Shown piece after piece: positions 1 to 6,511 of a stretch of 19,478 nt of DNA. The first letter of the stretch is position 1. Each line of letters opens with the position of its first letter. Location of the stretch: the NCBI GenBank assembly GCA_964562985.1, contig CAZLWE010000065.1, forward strand, positions 1 to 19,478. The letters are read 5' to 3'. Source of the DNA: SHLQ01 sp964562985. Lineage in GTDB: Bacteria; Actinomycetota; Acidimicrobiia; Acidimicrobiales; SHLQ01. Position numbers and translations under genes: made by a program. The notes under the pieces were generated by a model. It was not told where the DNA came from and did no database searches. It saw nothing but the letters and a program-made list of their open reading frames with translations.

Positions 1-2
1 CG

Positions 3-1265
3 ATGATCACAATCATCATCGCGGCTGCCTTGGTGATCGTCCTCATTCTGGTCGTCTTCTTCAACGCAAAGCGCGAGAGCCTAATCCTCGACCGGCTTCA
101 CGTGGCGCTACGCACGGCTGGCGACGACGGCGTTGCGCCCCGCACCGTCGATGCGGCACTCGATCGCTTCGAGAACGTCCTGCACTCAGACGAGACCGAC
201 CTCGACGCCAGACGCGCCTACTCAGCGTTTCACCACATGGCCACGGGTGCCGTTATCACCGACGTTGACGGCACCGAGGTAGCTCGCAACCGGGCCGCCG
301 AACCGTATGCGTCCGGTAGGCACGGTGATGCCCTTGTGGAGAGCGTGATCAAAGCTCGCCTGGAAGATGCCCTCGATGGCGAAAGCACCGACGAGGAGCT
401 GCGCTTGCATGGCCCACCTGAACGCCATCTCGTCGTAGTAGGGAGCCCTCTCCTTGAGGAAGGCGAGTTGCTCGGCGCCGTCGTTCTCGTCGACGATGTG
501 AGCGAACAAAAGCGGCTCGACGCGGTCCGGCGAGACTTTGTTGCCAACGTGAGCCATGAGCTGCGCACTCCAGTGGGCGCGTTGAGCCTTCTCGCGGAAA
601 CCCTCGAAGGGGAGACCGACACCGCGGTGATTGCCAACTTCCTGGCCCGAATTCAAGACGAGAGTGGGCGCCTGTCTCGTCTGATCGATTCGCTGTTGGA
701 CCTGAGCAAGATCGAAGAAGGTCTCTCTGAGCGCACCGAAGACGTTGACGTTGCGGCGGTCATTCGAGAGTCCGCGGTCGCTGTTCAGGCTGCCGCCGAC
801 CATAAGAACATCACGCTCAATCTGGAACTCGCGGAGGTTCCGCTGATCATGGGCGACACGAAGCAGTTGCTCTCGGCCATAACGAATCTGATGAGCAACG
901 CCGTGAAGTACACGCCCAGGGGAGGAGAGGTGACCGCCCGGCTGGCAGGTCATGTCGACGAGGTCGCTATAGCGATCGCCGATAACGGCGTGGGCATTCC
1001 CCGCAAAGATCTCAACCGAGTCTTCGAACGGTTCTACCGGGTAGACCGTGGGCGCCACGCCGACACGGGTGGCACCGGTCTTGGTCTATCCATCGTCCGA
1101 AATGTCGCCGTCAACCACGGAGGACGCGTTGAAGTCGTCTCCGAGGAAGGCGTTGGTTCGACGTTCTCGATGATCCTTCCGACGCAGGGCGCGCCGTACG
1201 ACGTGGAGCGCGACGACGATCCGCTCGGAGCCCACGAGAGCGACCGGGCCGAAGCAAATGAGTGA
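3..1265 (+). CDS. senX3: SenX3/PhoR-like sensor histidine kinase (5' end may be cut)
   Basis: Membrane sensor kinase expected to phosphorylate the response regulator encoded next. From the ATG at 3 it has one transmembrane segment (residues 2-20), a PAS-like sensor region (about 75-165), a HisKA dimerisation helix with H185 in DFVANVSHELRTP, and a HATPase_c domain with N-box N299, G1 box DNGVGI (328-332) and G2 box GTGLGL (357-362). The FVANVSHEL context, the 420-aa length and the neighbour resemble mycobacterial SenX3, which governs phosphate starvation responses. The ATG lies two bases from the window edge, so a few codons or another membrane helix may be missing upstream. Its stop overlaps the regulator start in ATGAGTGA (8 nt). 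The phosphate role is inferred from family; no phoU or pst gene is visible here. Confidence 0.9.
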   Translation: MITIIIAAALVIVLILVVFFNAKRESLILDRLHVALRTAGDDGVAPRTVDAALDRFENVLHSDETDLDARRAYSAFHHMATGAVITDVDGTEVARNRAAEPYASGRHGDALVESVIKARLEDALDGESTDEELRLHGPPERHLVVVGSPLLEEGELLGAVVLVDDVSEQKRLDAVRRDFVANVSHELRTPVGALSLLAETLEGETDTAVIANFLARIQDESGRLSRLIDSLLDLSKIEEGLSERTEDVDVAAVIRESAVAVQAAADHKNITLNLELAEVPLIMGDTKQLLSAITNLMSNAVKYTPRGGEVTARLAGHVDEVAIAIADNGVGIPRKDLNRVFERFYRVDRGRHADTGGTGLGLSIVRNVAVNHGGRVEVVSEEGVGSTFSMILPTQGAPYDVERDDDPLGAHESDRAEANE

Positions 1266-1986
1266 TATCTCGGTACTCGTCGTCGAAGACGAGCCGAGCT
1301 TTGCGGAGGCGCTCACATTGGGATTGGGTCGAGAAGGGTTTGCAGTCACCGTCGCCTCCGACGGTGCAGACGCGCTGCGGCGCTTCGAAGAGATGAGCCC
1401 CGACCTGATCCTCCTCGACGTGATGTTGCCGACCATGTCGGGCATCGATGTGTGCCGAGCGATCCGTAAGACGTCTCGGGTGCCGATCATCATGGTGTCG
1501 GCCAAAGGCGAAGAGCTCGACATGGTCGTCGGCCTCGAGGTCGGCGCTGATGATTACGTCACCAAGCCGTACCGGCTCCGAGAACTCGTAGCTCGAATGC
1601 GGGCCGTGCTTCGCCGCGCTGAGGAGGTTGCACCCGCAAGCCCAGAGCCGGTGAGTGAAGATGCGCCAGCAGAACCGATCGATGTGGGCGACATACGCGT
1701 CGACGCCGATCGGCACGAAGTGTGGATCCGGGGCATCAAGGAAGCACTACCGCTCAAAGAGTTCGACCTGCTCCTCATCTTGATGGAGAACGCCGGACGG
1801 GTACTCACCCGCGACGTTCTCATCGACCGGGTCTGGGGAAGCGACTACGTAGGTGACACCAAGACCCTCGACGTCCATATCAAGCGCCTTCGTTCCAAGA
1901 TCGAAACCGACCCCAAGAACCCCACCCGCATCGTCACGATCCGAGGCCTGGGCTACAAGTTTGAGGATGTTGCCGTGAATCCTTAG
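1258..1986 (+). CDS. regX3: RegX3-like OmpR/PhoB-family response regulator
   Basis: Cytoplasmic two-component transcription factor of 242 aa. The receiver domain (1-115) has the acidic pocket E10/D11, the phospho-acceptor D54 in LILLDVMLP, switch residue S81 and conserved K103 in VTKPYRLREL. After a linker rich in Ala, Pro and Glu comes a winged-helix DNA-binding domain (about 138-238) with the usual family pattern LKEFDLLLILMENAGRVLTR and the C-terminal RGLGYKFE hairpin. The start codon lies inside the end of the kinase gene, so the two are translationally coupled and form a cognate pair. Similarity to actinobacterial RegX3/PhoP-type regulators suggests phosphate-responsive control, which is inference. 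Confidence 0.92.
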   Translation: MSDISVLVVEDEPSFAEALTLGLGREGFAVTVASDGADALRRFEEMSPDLILLDVMLPTMSGIDVCRAIRKTSRVPIIMVSAKGEELDMVVGLEVGADDYVTKPYRLRELVARMRAVLRRAEEVAPASPEPVSEDAPAEPIDVGDIRVDADRHEVWIRGIKEALPLKEFDLLLILMENAGRVLTRDVLIDRVWGSDYVGDTKTLDVHIKRLRSKIETDPKNPTRIVTIRGLGYKFEDVAVNP

Positions 1987-2031
1987 CCGCCTACGGCTCC
2001 GCCGAAATTCTGGCAGCACGGGTTCACGGCA
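1971..2031. terminator. Long stem-loop spanning the regX3-like stop codon
   Basis: TGCCGTGAATCC (1971-1982) and GGGTTCACGGCA (2020-2031) are inverted repeats that pair over 12 bp with one G-T wobble. The 37-nt loop holds a smaller AGCCG/CGGCT hairpin. It sits between the convergent response regulator and nucleotidyltransferase genes and covers the regulator stop codon at 1984-1986. No T-run follows on either strand, so it is more likely an RNA 3'-end stabiliser or Rho-assisted end than a classical intrinsic terminator. Confidence 0.4.
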
Positions 2032-2102
2032 CAATCACTCGCCGCAATCGCGCCTTCGCTTCGCTCTGCGGATGCCCATAGCGGCGTCAGGTCGAAGGTT
2101 CT

Positions 2103-2660
2103 CTATGAGACCGCTTCCTCGGCTAGGCGTCGTGCCAATTCACCAAGATCCACGAGTTCGGCGGTGGTTATGACCTCATCGACGTCGACATTGCCATACG
2201 TCAGAAGTGCGATGATGTCGCGCCGTTGACGCTCGGAGGTTTCGTCGGTCATCGCGTACCAGCGAATCTTTCGAGCAGTGACGTCCTCGGGCGAGGCAAC
2301 CCAGACGTGGCCAGATGGCAGCTGCATCTTCACTCGCCGCTCCATCAAAATGGTATTGAACGGCGAGTCGTCGAGCACAAATATGTCGACCTTCATCCCG
2401 CTGGCGTGGTGAATCAGATTGAACGAGCTGAAGTGTTTGGCCGCCTCACTGATTGCCGACTCGGGCACGTAAAACCGTTCGCGCAACTCGGTCAACCGAC
2501 CGAGGCGGCTGCCAGCGGCCATGACGGTGAAGTCGATGTCGATTGTGCTGCGAGGTTCACCGAAGAACGACGCAGCAACGGATCCGGTTAGCGCGTAGAG
2601 GATGTCTCGACTCTCGAGTTCTTGCCCGAATGCAACCGCCAATGTCGCCGGGTCAATCAC
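2103..2660 (-). CDS. Minimal nucleotidyltransferase (DUF6036/AbiEii-like), possible toxin
   Basis: A 185-aa polymerase-beta-fold nucleotidyltransferase. It shows the G26-S27 pair, the D41-x-D43 metal-binding motif in STIDIDF, and a likely third acid D92 in MKVDIFVLDD. The downstream PEDVTARKIRWY stretch resembles the lysine-containing segment of DUF6036/AbiEii-type enzymes. It begins with GTG at 2660, and the GTGA overlaps the stop of the 90-aa gene before it, implying coupled translation; its own ribosome site is weak. Relatives act as toxins that modify RNA or protein, or in other nucleotidyl transfers. The toxin role is inferred from family and from pairing with a small upstream gene. It is not AbiE proper, because the partner is not an AbiEi-like HTH antitoxin. 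Confidence 0.75.
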   Translation of the reverse strand: MIDPATLAVAFGQELESRDILYALTGSVAASFFGEPRSTIDIDFTVMAAGSRLGRLTELRERFYVPESAISEAAKHFSSFNLIHHASGMKVDIFVLDDSPFNTILMERRVKMQLPSGHVWVASPEDVTARKIRWYAMTDETSERQRRDIIALLTYGNVDVDEVITTAELVDLGELARRLAEEAVS

Positions 2661-2929
2661 GGTGTTTGCGCTCTGCGAATATCCTCGATCGCTTCGGGTG
2701 GGAGGCTGTCGACGTATGCGGTGCCGTAGCGGCGACGAAGAAGGTGAATCATCACCTCTCCCGCATCGGCTTCTGGGTATTGACGTCGGATACCTGCGAG
2801 CGCAATGTCGGTTATCCCAGAGCTCATTGCGTTCACCAGCTCTGCTCGCTCTGTTGGCGTCTTTTTGTTTATGACCTTGCGCTGAAGCGCCGCCGCTTCC
2901 GGTGATGTGTCGAGGTTTGGCGCACTCAT
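2657..2929 (-). CDS. Small helical protein paired with the nucleotidyltransferase, possible antitoxin
   Basis: A 90-aa, charged, probably all-helical cytoplasmic protein with no membrane segment or recognisable DNA-binding motif. Its centre and C-terminus (a GIRRQYPEADAGEV stretch followed by HLLRRRYG) resemble short hypothetical proteins often found directly before nucleotidyltransferase genes in Actinobacteria, Chloroflexi and cyanobacteria; this is recalled, not searched. ATG at 2929 is preceded by an AGGA ribosome site about 7 nt upstream. It overlaps the nucleotidyltransferase start by 4 nt. The order of small gene first and enzyme second, with overlap, fits an antitoxin-toxin operon, but the antitoxin role is unproven. 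Confidence 0.65.
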   Translation of the reverse strand: MSAPNLDTSPEAAALQRKVINKKTPTERAELVNAMSSGITDIALAGIRRQYPEADAGEVMIHLLRRRYGTAYVDSLPPEAIEDIRRAQTP

Positions 2930-3004
2930 GACGCCATCCTACTCAACGACTCTCAAGCCAACATCTCGTTGCAGGCGCGTGCGTGAGCTAGGCGGAAAAC
3001 AAGT

Positions 3005-3030
3005 GGTGCCGCCCCGTGAAGGGCGGCACC
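3005..3030 (-). terminator. Intrinsic terminator after the PLDc_N gene
   Basis: A perfect 10-bp stem GGTGCCGCCC/GGGCGGCACC encloses a 6-nt loop. On the - strand it is followed by ACTTGTTTTCC, a T-rich tail. On the + strand no T-run follows. It lies 134 nt past the stop of the - strand PLDc_N gene and upstream of the nucleotidyltransferase cassette, so it separates those two - strand units. Confidence 0.65.
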
Positions 3031-3163
3031 CGATGAGACGGGGGAGGAGGGGACCCGCAGAGCCCACCGAGCCGAAGGCGAATGGGCGATTGCGGCGAGT
3101 GATTCGCGTGAACCCGTGCCGCCAAAATGTCGGCGGAGCCGATGGCGGCTAAGGCTTCACGTA

Positions 3164-3664
3164 TCAGTCTTCTTTGAATTGGTTTTCCGCGACGGCGATG
3201 GTGGACCATTGCGCCCAACCCTCGGAATCCTCTGGACCCAGAGGAGCCGGTGGAAGTGATGGCGCAACGGCTGGTTCCGTTAGGTCGATCACCACTGGGG
3301 CCTCTGCGGCCTCTGCGGCTGAGGTCTCAATGTCGCTTGGGTGTCCAGAAGGACCTTCGGTAGCCTCGGCGGCTTCGACAGGATTCTGGACAGGAGCGGC
3401 GACGCCGGGGATAGCAATTCCGGCGTTGGCGGCAAGTTGGGCGAGAGCGCCAGTGTTGCCGCCAGGCAAGAAGCCGACCTTTCGTGGGCGGCCGACCCAT
3501 AGCCAGCTGAGGCCGACAAATGCGCCGAAGACCACGCTGATGATGAGCCAGAAGATCTTGTGGAAGTTACGAATGCTCTTCTGGGGAGTGAGGAGAATGT
3601 CGACGGTCGCCCAAATGGAGAAGGCGAGGAGCACGAAGCTCAGGAGTCCAGATAGTAGTGACAT
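3164..3664 (-). CDS. Small membrane protein with PLDc_N-type N-terminus
   Basis: A 166-aa protein with two transmembrane helices (about 4-26 and 37-58). The intervening segment TVDILLTPQKSIRNFHKIFW and the W-W-G-R-P ending of helix 2 match the PLDc_N ('phospholipase D-nuclease N-terminal') membrane family, which carries no catalytic HKD motif. Residues 65-166 form a low-complexity cytoplasmic or extracytoplasmic tail rich in Ala, Pro and Glu, which is an addition to the compact family core. An AAGGAAAA ribosome site precedes the ATG at 3664, and a hairpin terminator follows. Function is unknown; such proteins are common single genes in actinobacteria. Confidence 0.75.
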   Translation of the reverse strand: MSLLSGLLSFVLLAFSIWATVDILLTPQKSIRNFHKIFWLIISVVFGAFVGLSWLWVGRPRKVGFLPGGNTGALAQLAANAGIAIPGVAAPVQNPVEAAEATEGPSGHPSDIETSAAEAAEAPVVIDLTEPAVAPSLPPAPLGPEDSEGWAQWSTIAVAENQFKED

Positions 3665-3815
3665 GGGCGATTTTCCTTTCTGCGTGTGCAGTGGATGTTT
3701 GATGTATGCCTAGATAACGCCCGTGTTCATCACCGATATTCGAAACGCTTGCGCAGTTCTCCAACCGTTCTCCGAGTGCATCGCTATCGGGCCCAAACGA
3801 TTCGGAAAACGCGAA

Positions 3816-3851
3816 CCTCGCCTGACACCCCGGGAGGGATGCCAGGCGAGG
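3816..3851 (-). terminator. Probable terminator after the DoxX gene
   Basis: CCTCGCCTG (3816-3824) pairs with CAGGCGAGG (3843-3851) over 9 bp, extended by two more pairs past one mismatch. It lies 24 nt beyond the DoxX stop codon. On the - strand it is followed by TTCGCGTTTTCC, a moderate T-rich tract. This supports monocistronic transcription of the DoxX gene. Confidence 0.55.
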
Positions 3852-3874
3852 CCGGAGAAAGCCGTTGACGGGGC

Positions 3875-4372
3875 TTAGGCGAGGGTTGGCTCTGGGGTAG
3901 GCATGATCGTCGGGCCACGCCGGGGTGATTTGGTGACTCGCTCCTTACGCTCGGCCCGCTTGGCGATGATGTTGTCGATCGCAAGAGCGCCGGGGCCAAG
4001 GAAGACCAGGGCCACCAGACCTGCGGTGTAGAGCAGGTCAATGTCGGCAGATCCGAGGATGCCGCCTTCGGCCTTGACCGTCGCGATGGCGACAGCGAAG
4101 AACCCGGTCATCACGACGCCGGAGAGCCGCGTGGCGAAGCCAGCGATCAGGCCGATGCCGATCGCCACCTCAAGGACTGCGGCGAGGGGAGCGGTCACGC
4201 TCGGCAACGGCACGCCCATGGAGGTGAAGGCGTCGGTCACCGCGGCGATACCGGCGGAGAACTTGTCGAGTCCGTTCAACAATAAGAGCGTGCCGAGGGT
4301 AACCCGCAGTACCAGCGGGGCGATCGATGAGGCCCTGTCGAGTTTGGAAAGCAGTTGGTTGACTTTGGTCAT
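3875..4372 (-). CDS. DoxX-family membrane protein
   Basis: A 165-aa integral membrane protein with four predicted helices, beginning MTKVNQLLSKLDR. The family signature is seen in LLLNGLDKF near residue 35, the LAAVLEVAIGIGLIAGFATR helix pair, and a GALAID segment before the basic tail. DoxX proteins are four-helix membrane proteins; some are tied to quinol oxidation or redox stress, but most are uncharacterised. I chose the ATG at 4372, which has GGAG 10 nt upstream and starts just before the conserved domain. The open frame extends to 4510, but that extra sequence is not DoxX-like. The C-terminal 30 residues are basic and Pro-rich. It appears to be transcribed alone. Confidence 0.85.
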   Translation of the reverse strand: MTKVNQLLSKLDRASSIAPLVLRVTLGTLLLLNGLDKFSAGIAAVTDAFTSMGVPLPSVTAPLAAVLEVAIGIGLIAGFATRLSGVVMTGFFAVAIATVKAEGGILGSADIDLLYTAGLVALVFLGPGALAIDNIIAKRAERKERVTKSPRRGPTIMPTPEPTLA

Positions 4373-4560
4373 GGAAGAATGGCTCCGATGTTTCGGGGGT
4401 GTCTCCGGATCTGTCGTCCGGATTGCAAGAAATAACCAGATCCATGACCAACCGATTTCACGTTGGCCGGGTTCTCGCGAGATGTTCCGAACCGGTGTTT
4501 CGCACGTCACTGACCTCGGTCACACGCGCGCCGAGGGAACTACTGCTCCGGTAAGGCTTC

Positions 4561-5070
4561 TCATGACGGGCTGCCCTCCGAGCGGTTTTCGAGGGCGTTG
4601 AGGTAGTTGTACACCGTTATCCGGCTCACGCCCATGGCGTCAGCAACATCGTGAACCGCTCCACGCAAGAGAAAGGCCCCTCGTTCATCGAGCATTCGAA
4701 TAACCCGTTGTTTGTCTTCGCGGGTCCAGTCCTTTGGGTCTGAACCCACCTCACGTTCGGCGGCGCGCAACATGGCATCGAGCGCGTGGTGCAGCGTTGG
4801 CGAGCTGAGTTCGCCGGGGCTGCTCGCGACTTGCAGGTTGATCGTTGTTGCACCGGCTCCCATGGCGTCGGTGACCATGGCCGATATCGCGTCCCCGAGC
4901 TCGTCGAGTGGCCCAGTGGCGACCGAAGAGAATGGTCCGAAGTCGACCTCAAGGTCTCGTGACGTGAACGCCTTCACCGCTGCCATCACGTGATCGCCGG
5001 GATCGCCTTCGACGAAGGGTTCAACAAGAAATTCGACCGCTACGCGTCGTTCGGCGTCGTGTTGAACCAC
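4561..5070 (-). CDS. Transcription regulator: thiamine-binding (YkoF/DUF77-like) domain fused to DauR-type HTH
   Basis: A 169-aa cytoplasmic protein. Residues about 8-82 (VAVEFLVEPF, FGPFSSVATGPLDELGDAI, TTINLQVA) look like the ferredoxin-fold thiamine/HMP-binding domain of the YkoF/MTH1187 group. Residues about 115-162 form a DauR-type helix-turn-helix (RGAFLLRGAVHDVADAMGVS, then R-I-T-V-Y-N-Y-L). The start is the GTG at 5070, with AAGGGGGAG four bases upstream. The open frame runs upstream to 5520 without family-like sequence. The gene is divergent from the purine/ureide operon and next to a repeated operator-like sequence, so it is probably that operon's ligand-sensing regulator. The ligand is unknown; it may be a purine breakdown product instead of thiamine (inference). 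Confidence 0.75.
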   Translation of the reverse strand: MVQHDAERRVAVEFLVEPFVEGDPGDHVMAAVKAFTSRDLEVDFGPFSSVATGPLDELGDAISAMVTDAMGAGATTINLQVASSPGELSSPTLHHALDAMLRAAEREVGSDPKDWTREDKQRVIRMLDERGAFLLRGAVHDVADAMGVSRITVYNYLNALENRSEGSPS

Positions 5071-5074
5071 GTGT

Positions 5075-5083
5075 CTCCCCCTT
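5075..5083 (-). promoter_or_regulatory. Ribosome binding site fixing the GTG start of the DUF77-HTH regulator
   Basis: On the - strand AAGGGGGAG is followed by ACAC and the GTG at 5070-5068. This is a strong Shine-Dalgarno match, with slightly short spacing from its 3' edge. It favours GTG 5070 over any upstream start in the long open frame. Confidence 0.6.
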
Positions 5084-5160
5084 GCGATGTTGTGACAGTC
5101 AGCGCCCTTGTCGCAACACTCTCGCCTTGATGACGGCCGAAACCATCCGTCTAGATCGAA

Positions 5161-5203
5161 CGCTTTACATGCCGTTAACTTAAGCGCTTTACAAATCGTT
5201 AAC
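5161..5203. promoter_or_regulatory. Tandem 19-nt repeat, candidate operator
   Basis: Two direct copies, CGCTTTACATGCCGTTAAC (5161-5179) and CGCTTTACAAATCGTTAAC (5185-5203), match at 16 of 19 positions and start 24 nt apart. Each contains an imperfect dyad TTtAC-N5-GTtAA. They lie in the 178-nt divergent region between the regulator and the purine/ureide operon. The placement suggests binding sites controlling the + strand operon and probably autoregulation. Clear -35/-10 boxes could not be assigned. Confidence 0.6.
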
Positions 5204-5234
5204 CTATTGTCGGAGAAGACGACGTGCCTAACTC

Positions 5235-5243
5235 GGAGGGGAG
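5235..5243 (+). promoter_or_regulatory. Ribosome binding site fixing the GTG start of the M20 hydrolase
   Basis: GGAGGGGAG lies just upstream of GTG 5249, with 9 nt between the GGAGG core and the start. The frame is open back to 5108, but that part overlaps the operator repeats and has no protein-family similarity, so the GTG is preferred. Confidence 0.65.
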
Positions 5244-5248
5244 TATCT

Positions 5249-6505
5249 GTGTCCAACGCGACTTCGGAGCTATCGATCAACACCGATCGACTGCTGCAAC
5301 GCCTGGCTGACCTCGCCGCGATCGGCGCGATCGAAGGCACCGAGGGCTGTGCGCGCCTCGCTCTGACCGACGAGGACAAGGAAGGTCGCGACCTCGTCGT
5401 GACATGGATGAAGGACCTCGGCCTGACCGTCACGGTCGACGGCATCGGCAACGTCATTGCGGTCATGCCCGGCGACGGTGCTCCGGTGATGTGCGGGTCA
5501 CATATAGATACCGTGCGCACCGGCGGCCGTTACGACGGCAACCTCGGCGTGCTCGCTGGCCTCGAAGTGATCGAGACGATCCAGAGCGCCGGGATCGAGC
5601 TCGCTCGTCCGCTCGCCGTTGGCATCTTCACCGACGAAGAGGGGGCCCGATTCGCTCCCGACATGTTGGGCAGCCTCGTCTATGTCGGCGGGATGCCGCT
5701 CGAAGAAGCGCTCGACATTGTGGGCATCGACGGTGCGGTTGTTGGACCCGAGCTCGAACGTATTGGCTATAACGGATCCGCGCCGATTCCCGGCCCGGTG
5801 CCACATGCCTTTGTGGAACTTCACATCGAGCAGGGCCCGGTGCTCGAAATCGAAGACGTCACCATTGGCGCGGTCGAAAGCGTGCAGGGCATCAGTTGGA
5901 CCGAGGTCGAAGTCGTTGGGCAATCCAACCACGCAGGCACGACGCCGATGGGCCTTCGAAAGGACCCGGGCTTCGTCGCCGCGGCATGCGCGAACTTCGC
6001 CCGGGAGCTTGCGCTCGAGCTTGGTGACCCGCAGGTGGCCACGGTCGGTCGAATCGAGCTGCACCCGAACCTCATCAACGTCGTTGCCGCCAAGGCCACC
6101 TTCACCGTCGACCTGCGCAACACCGACGAACAAGTACTCCAGGAGAGTGAACGTCGCTTCGCCGACTTCCTCGAAGCGACTGCGACCACCGAAGGGTGCG
6201 CCTTTGAGACACGCTCCCTCGCTCGGTTCGAGCCGGTCGTCTTCGACCCGGCCGTCGTCGACATCGTGGAGCGAGCCGCCACCGACCTGGGACACTCCGT
6301 GCGACGGATGCCCTCTGGCGCCGGCCACGATGCGCAGATGCTGGCTCGGGTGTGCCCAACCGCCATGATCTTCACCCCGAGCGTCAACGGCCTCAGCCAC
6401 AATCCGGCCGAATACACCTCCCCAGAGGACCTCGAAGCGGGTTCCAACGTTTTGCTCCACACCATGATCGCGTTGGCCAACCGGCCAACGCCTCACGGAA
6501 GTTAG
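5249..6505 (+). CDS. M20-family Zn-dependent N-carbamoyl-L-amino acid/ureide amidohydrolase
   Basis: A 418-aa binuclear-metal amidase of the HyuC/AllC/ureidoglycolate hydrolase group, which removes carbamoyl or ureido groups from N-carbamoyl amino acids, allantoate or similar ureides. Metal ligands are visible: H85 (CGSHIDTV), D96 (YDGNLGVLAG), E130/E131 (FTDEEGARF), H192 (ELHIEQGP) and H384 (LSHNPAEYT). The dimerisation-lid motif QSNHAGTTPM (225-234) and SGAGHDAQM (356-364) are also typical. It is the first gene of the operon, 6 nt before the YgfK-like gene. Members with different substrates cannot be separated by eye. The context suggests an ureido intermediate of purine breakdown; N-carbamoyl-L-amino acid hydrolase or allantoate amidohydrolase are the alternatives. 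Confidence 0.88.
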   Translation: MSNATSELSINTDRLLQRLADLAAIGAIEGTEGCARLALTDEDKEGRDLVVTWMKDLGLTVTVDGIGNVIAVMPGDGAPVMCGSHIDTVRTGGRYDGNLGVLAGLEVIETIQSAGIELARPLAVGIFTDEEGARFAPDMLGSLVYVGGMPLEEALDIVGIDGAVVGPELERIGYNGSAPIPGPVPHAFVELHIEQGPVLEIEDVTIGAVESVQGISWTEVEVVGQSNHAGTTPMGLRKDPGFVAAACANFARELALELGDPQVATVGRIELHPNLINVVAAKATFTVDLRNTDEQVLQESERRFADFLEATATTEGCAFETRSLARFEPVVFDPAVVDIVERAATDLGHSVRRMPSGAGHDAQMLARVCPTAMIFTPSVNGLSHNPAEYTSPEDLEAGSNVLLHTMIALANRPTPHGS

Positions 6506-6511
6506 GCCGTC

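Noticed and set aside
3031..3163. Possible small gene or RNA between the terminator and the PLDc_N stop
   Set aside because: Only GC-rich imperfect inverted repeats and short open frames without ribosome sites; nothing supportable.
3174..3713. + strand 179-aa open frame opposite the PLDc_N gene
   Set aside because: Compositionally a shadow with no recognisable domain; the - strand frame has clear membrane helices, a ribosome site and a terminator.
4404..4422. Two TCCGGA palindromes 13 nt apart upstream of the DoxX gene
   Set aside because: Six-base palindromes are common in GC-rich DNA; there is no second line of evidence for an operator.
5161..5210. TTTACA hexamers in the tandem repeats read as -35 boxes
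   Set aside because: No acceptable -10 box lies 16-18 nt downstream of either copy; operator use explains the repetition better.
5108..5248. N-terminal extension of the M20 hydrolase
   Set aside because: It would overlap the operator-like repeats and has no family similarity; the GTG at 5249 has a strong ribosome site.
5071..5520. N-terminal extension of the DUF77-HTH regulator
   Set aside because: It runs through the intergenic region into the divergent hydrolase gene in antisense; the GTG at 5070 has a strong Shine-Dalgarno sequence.
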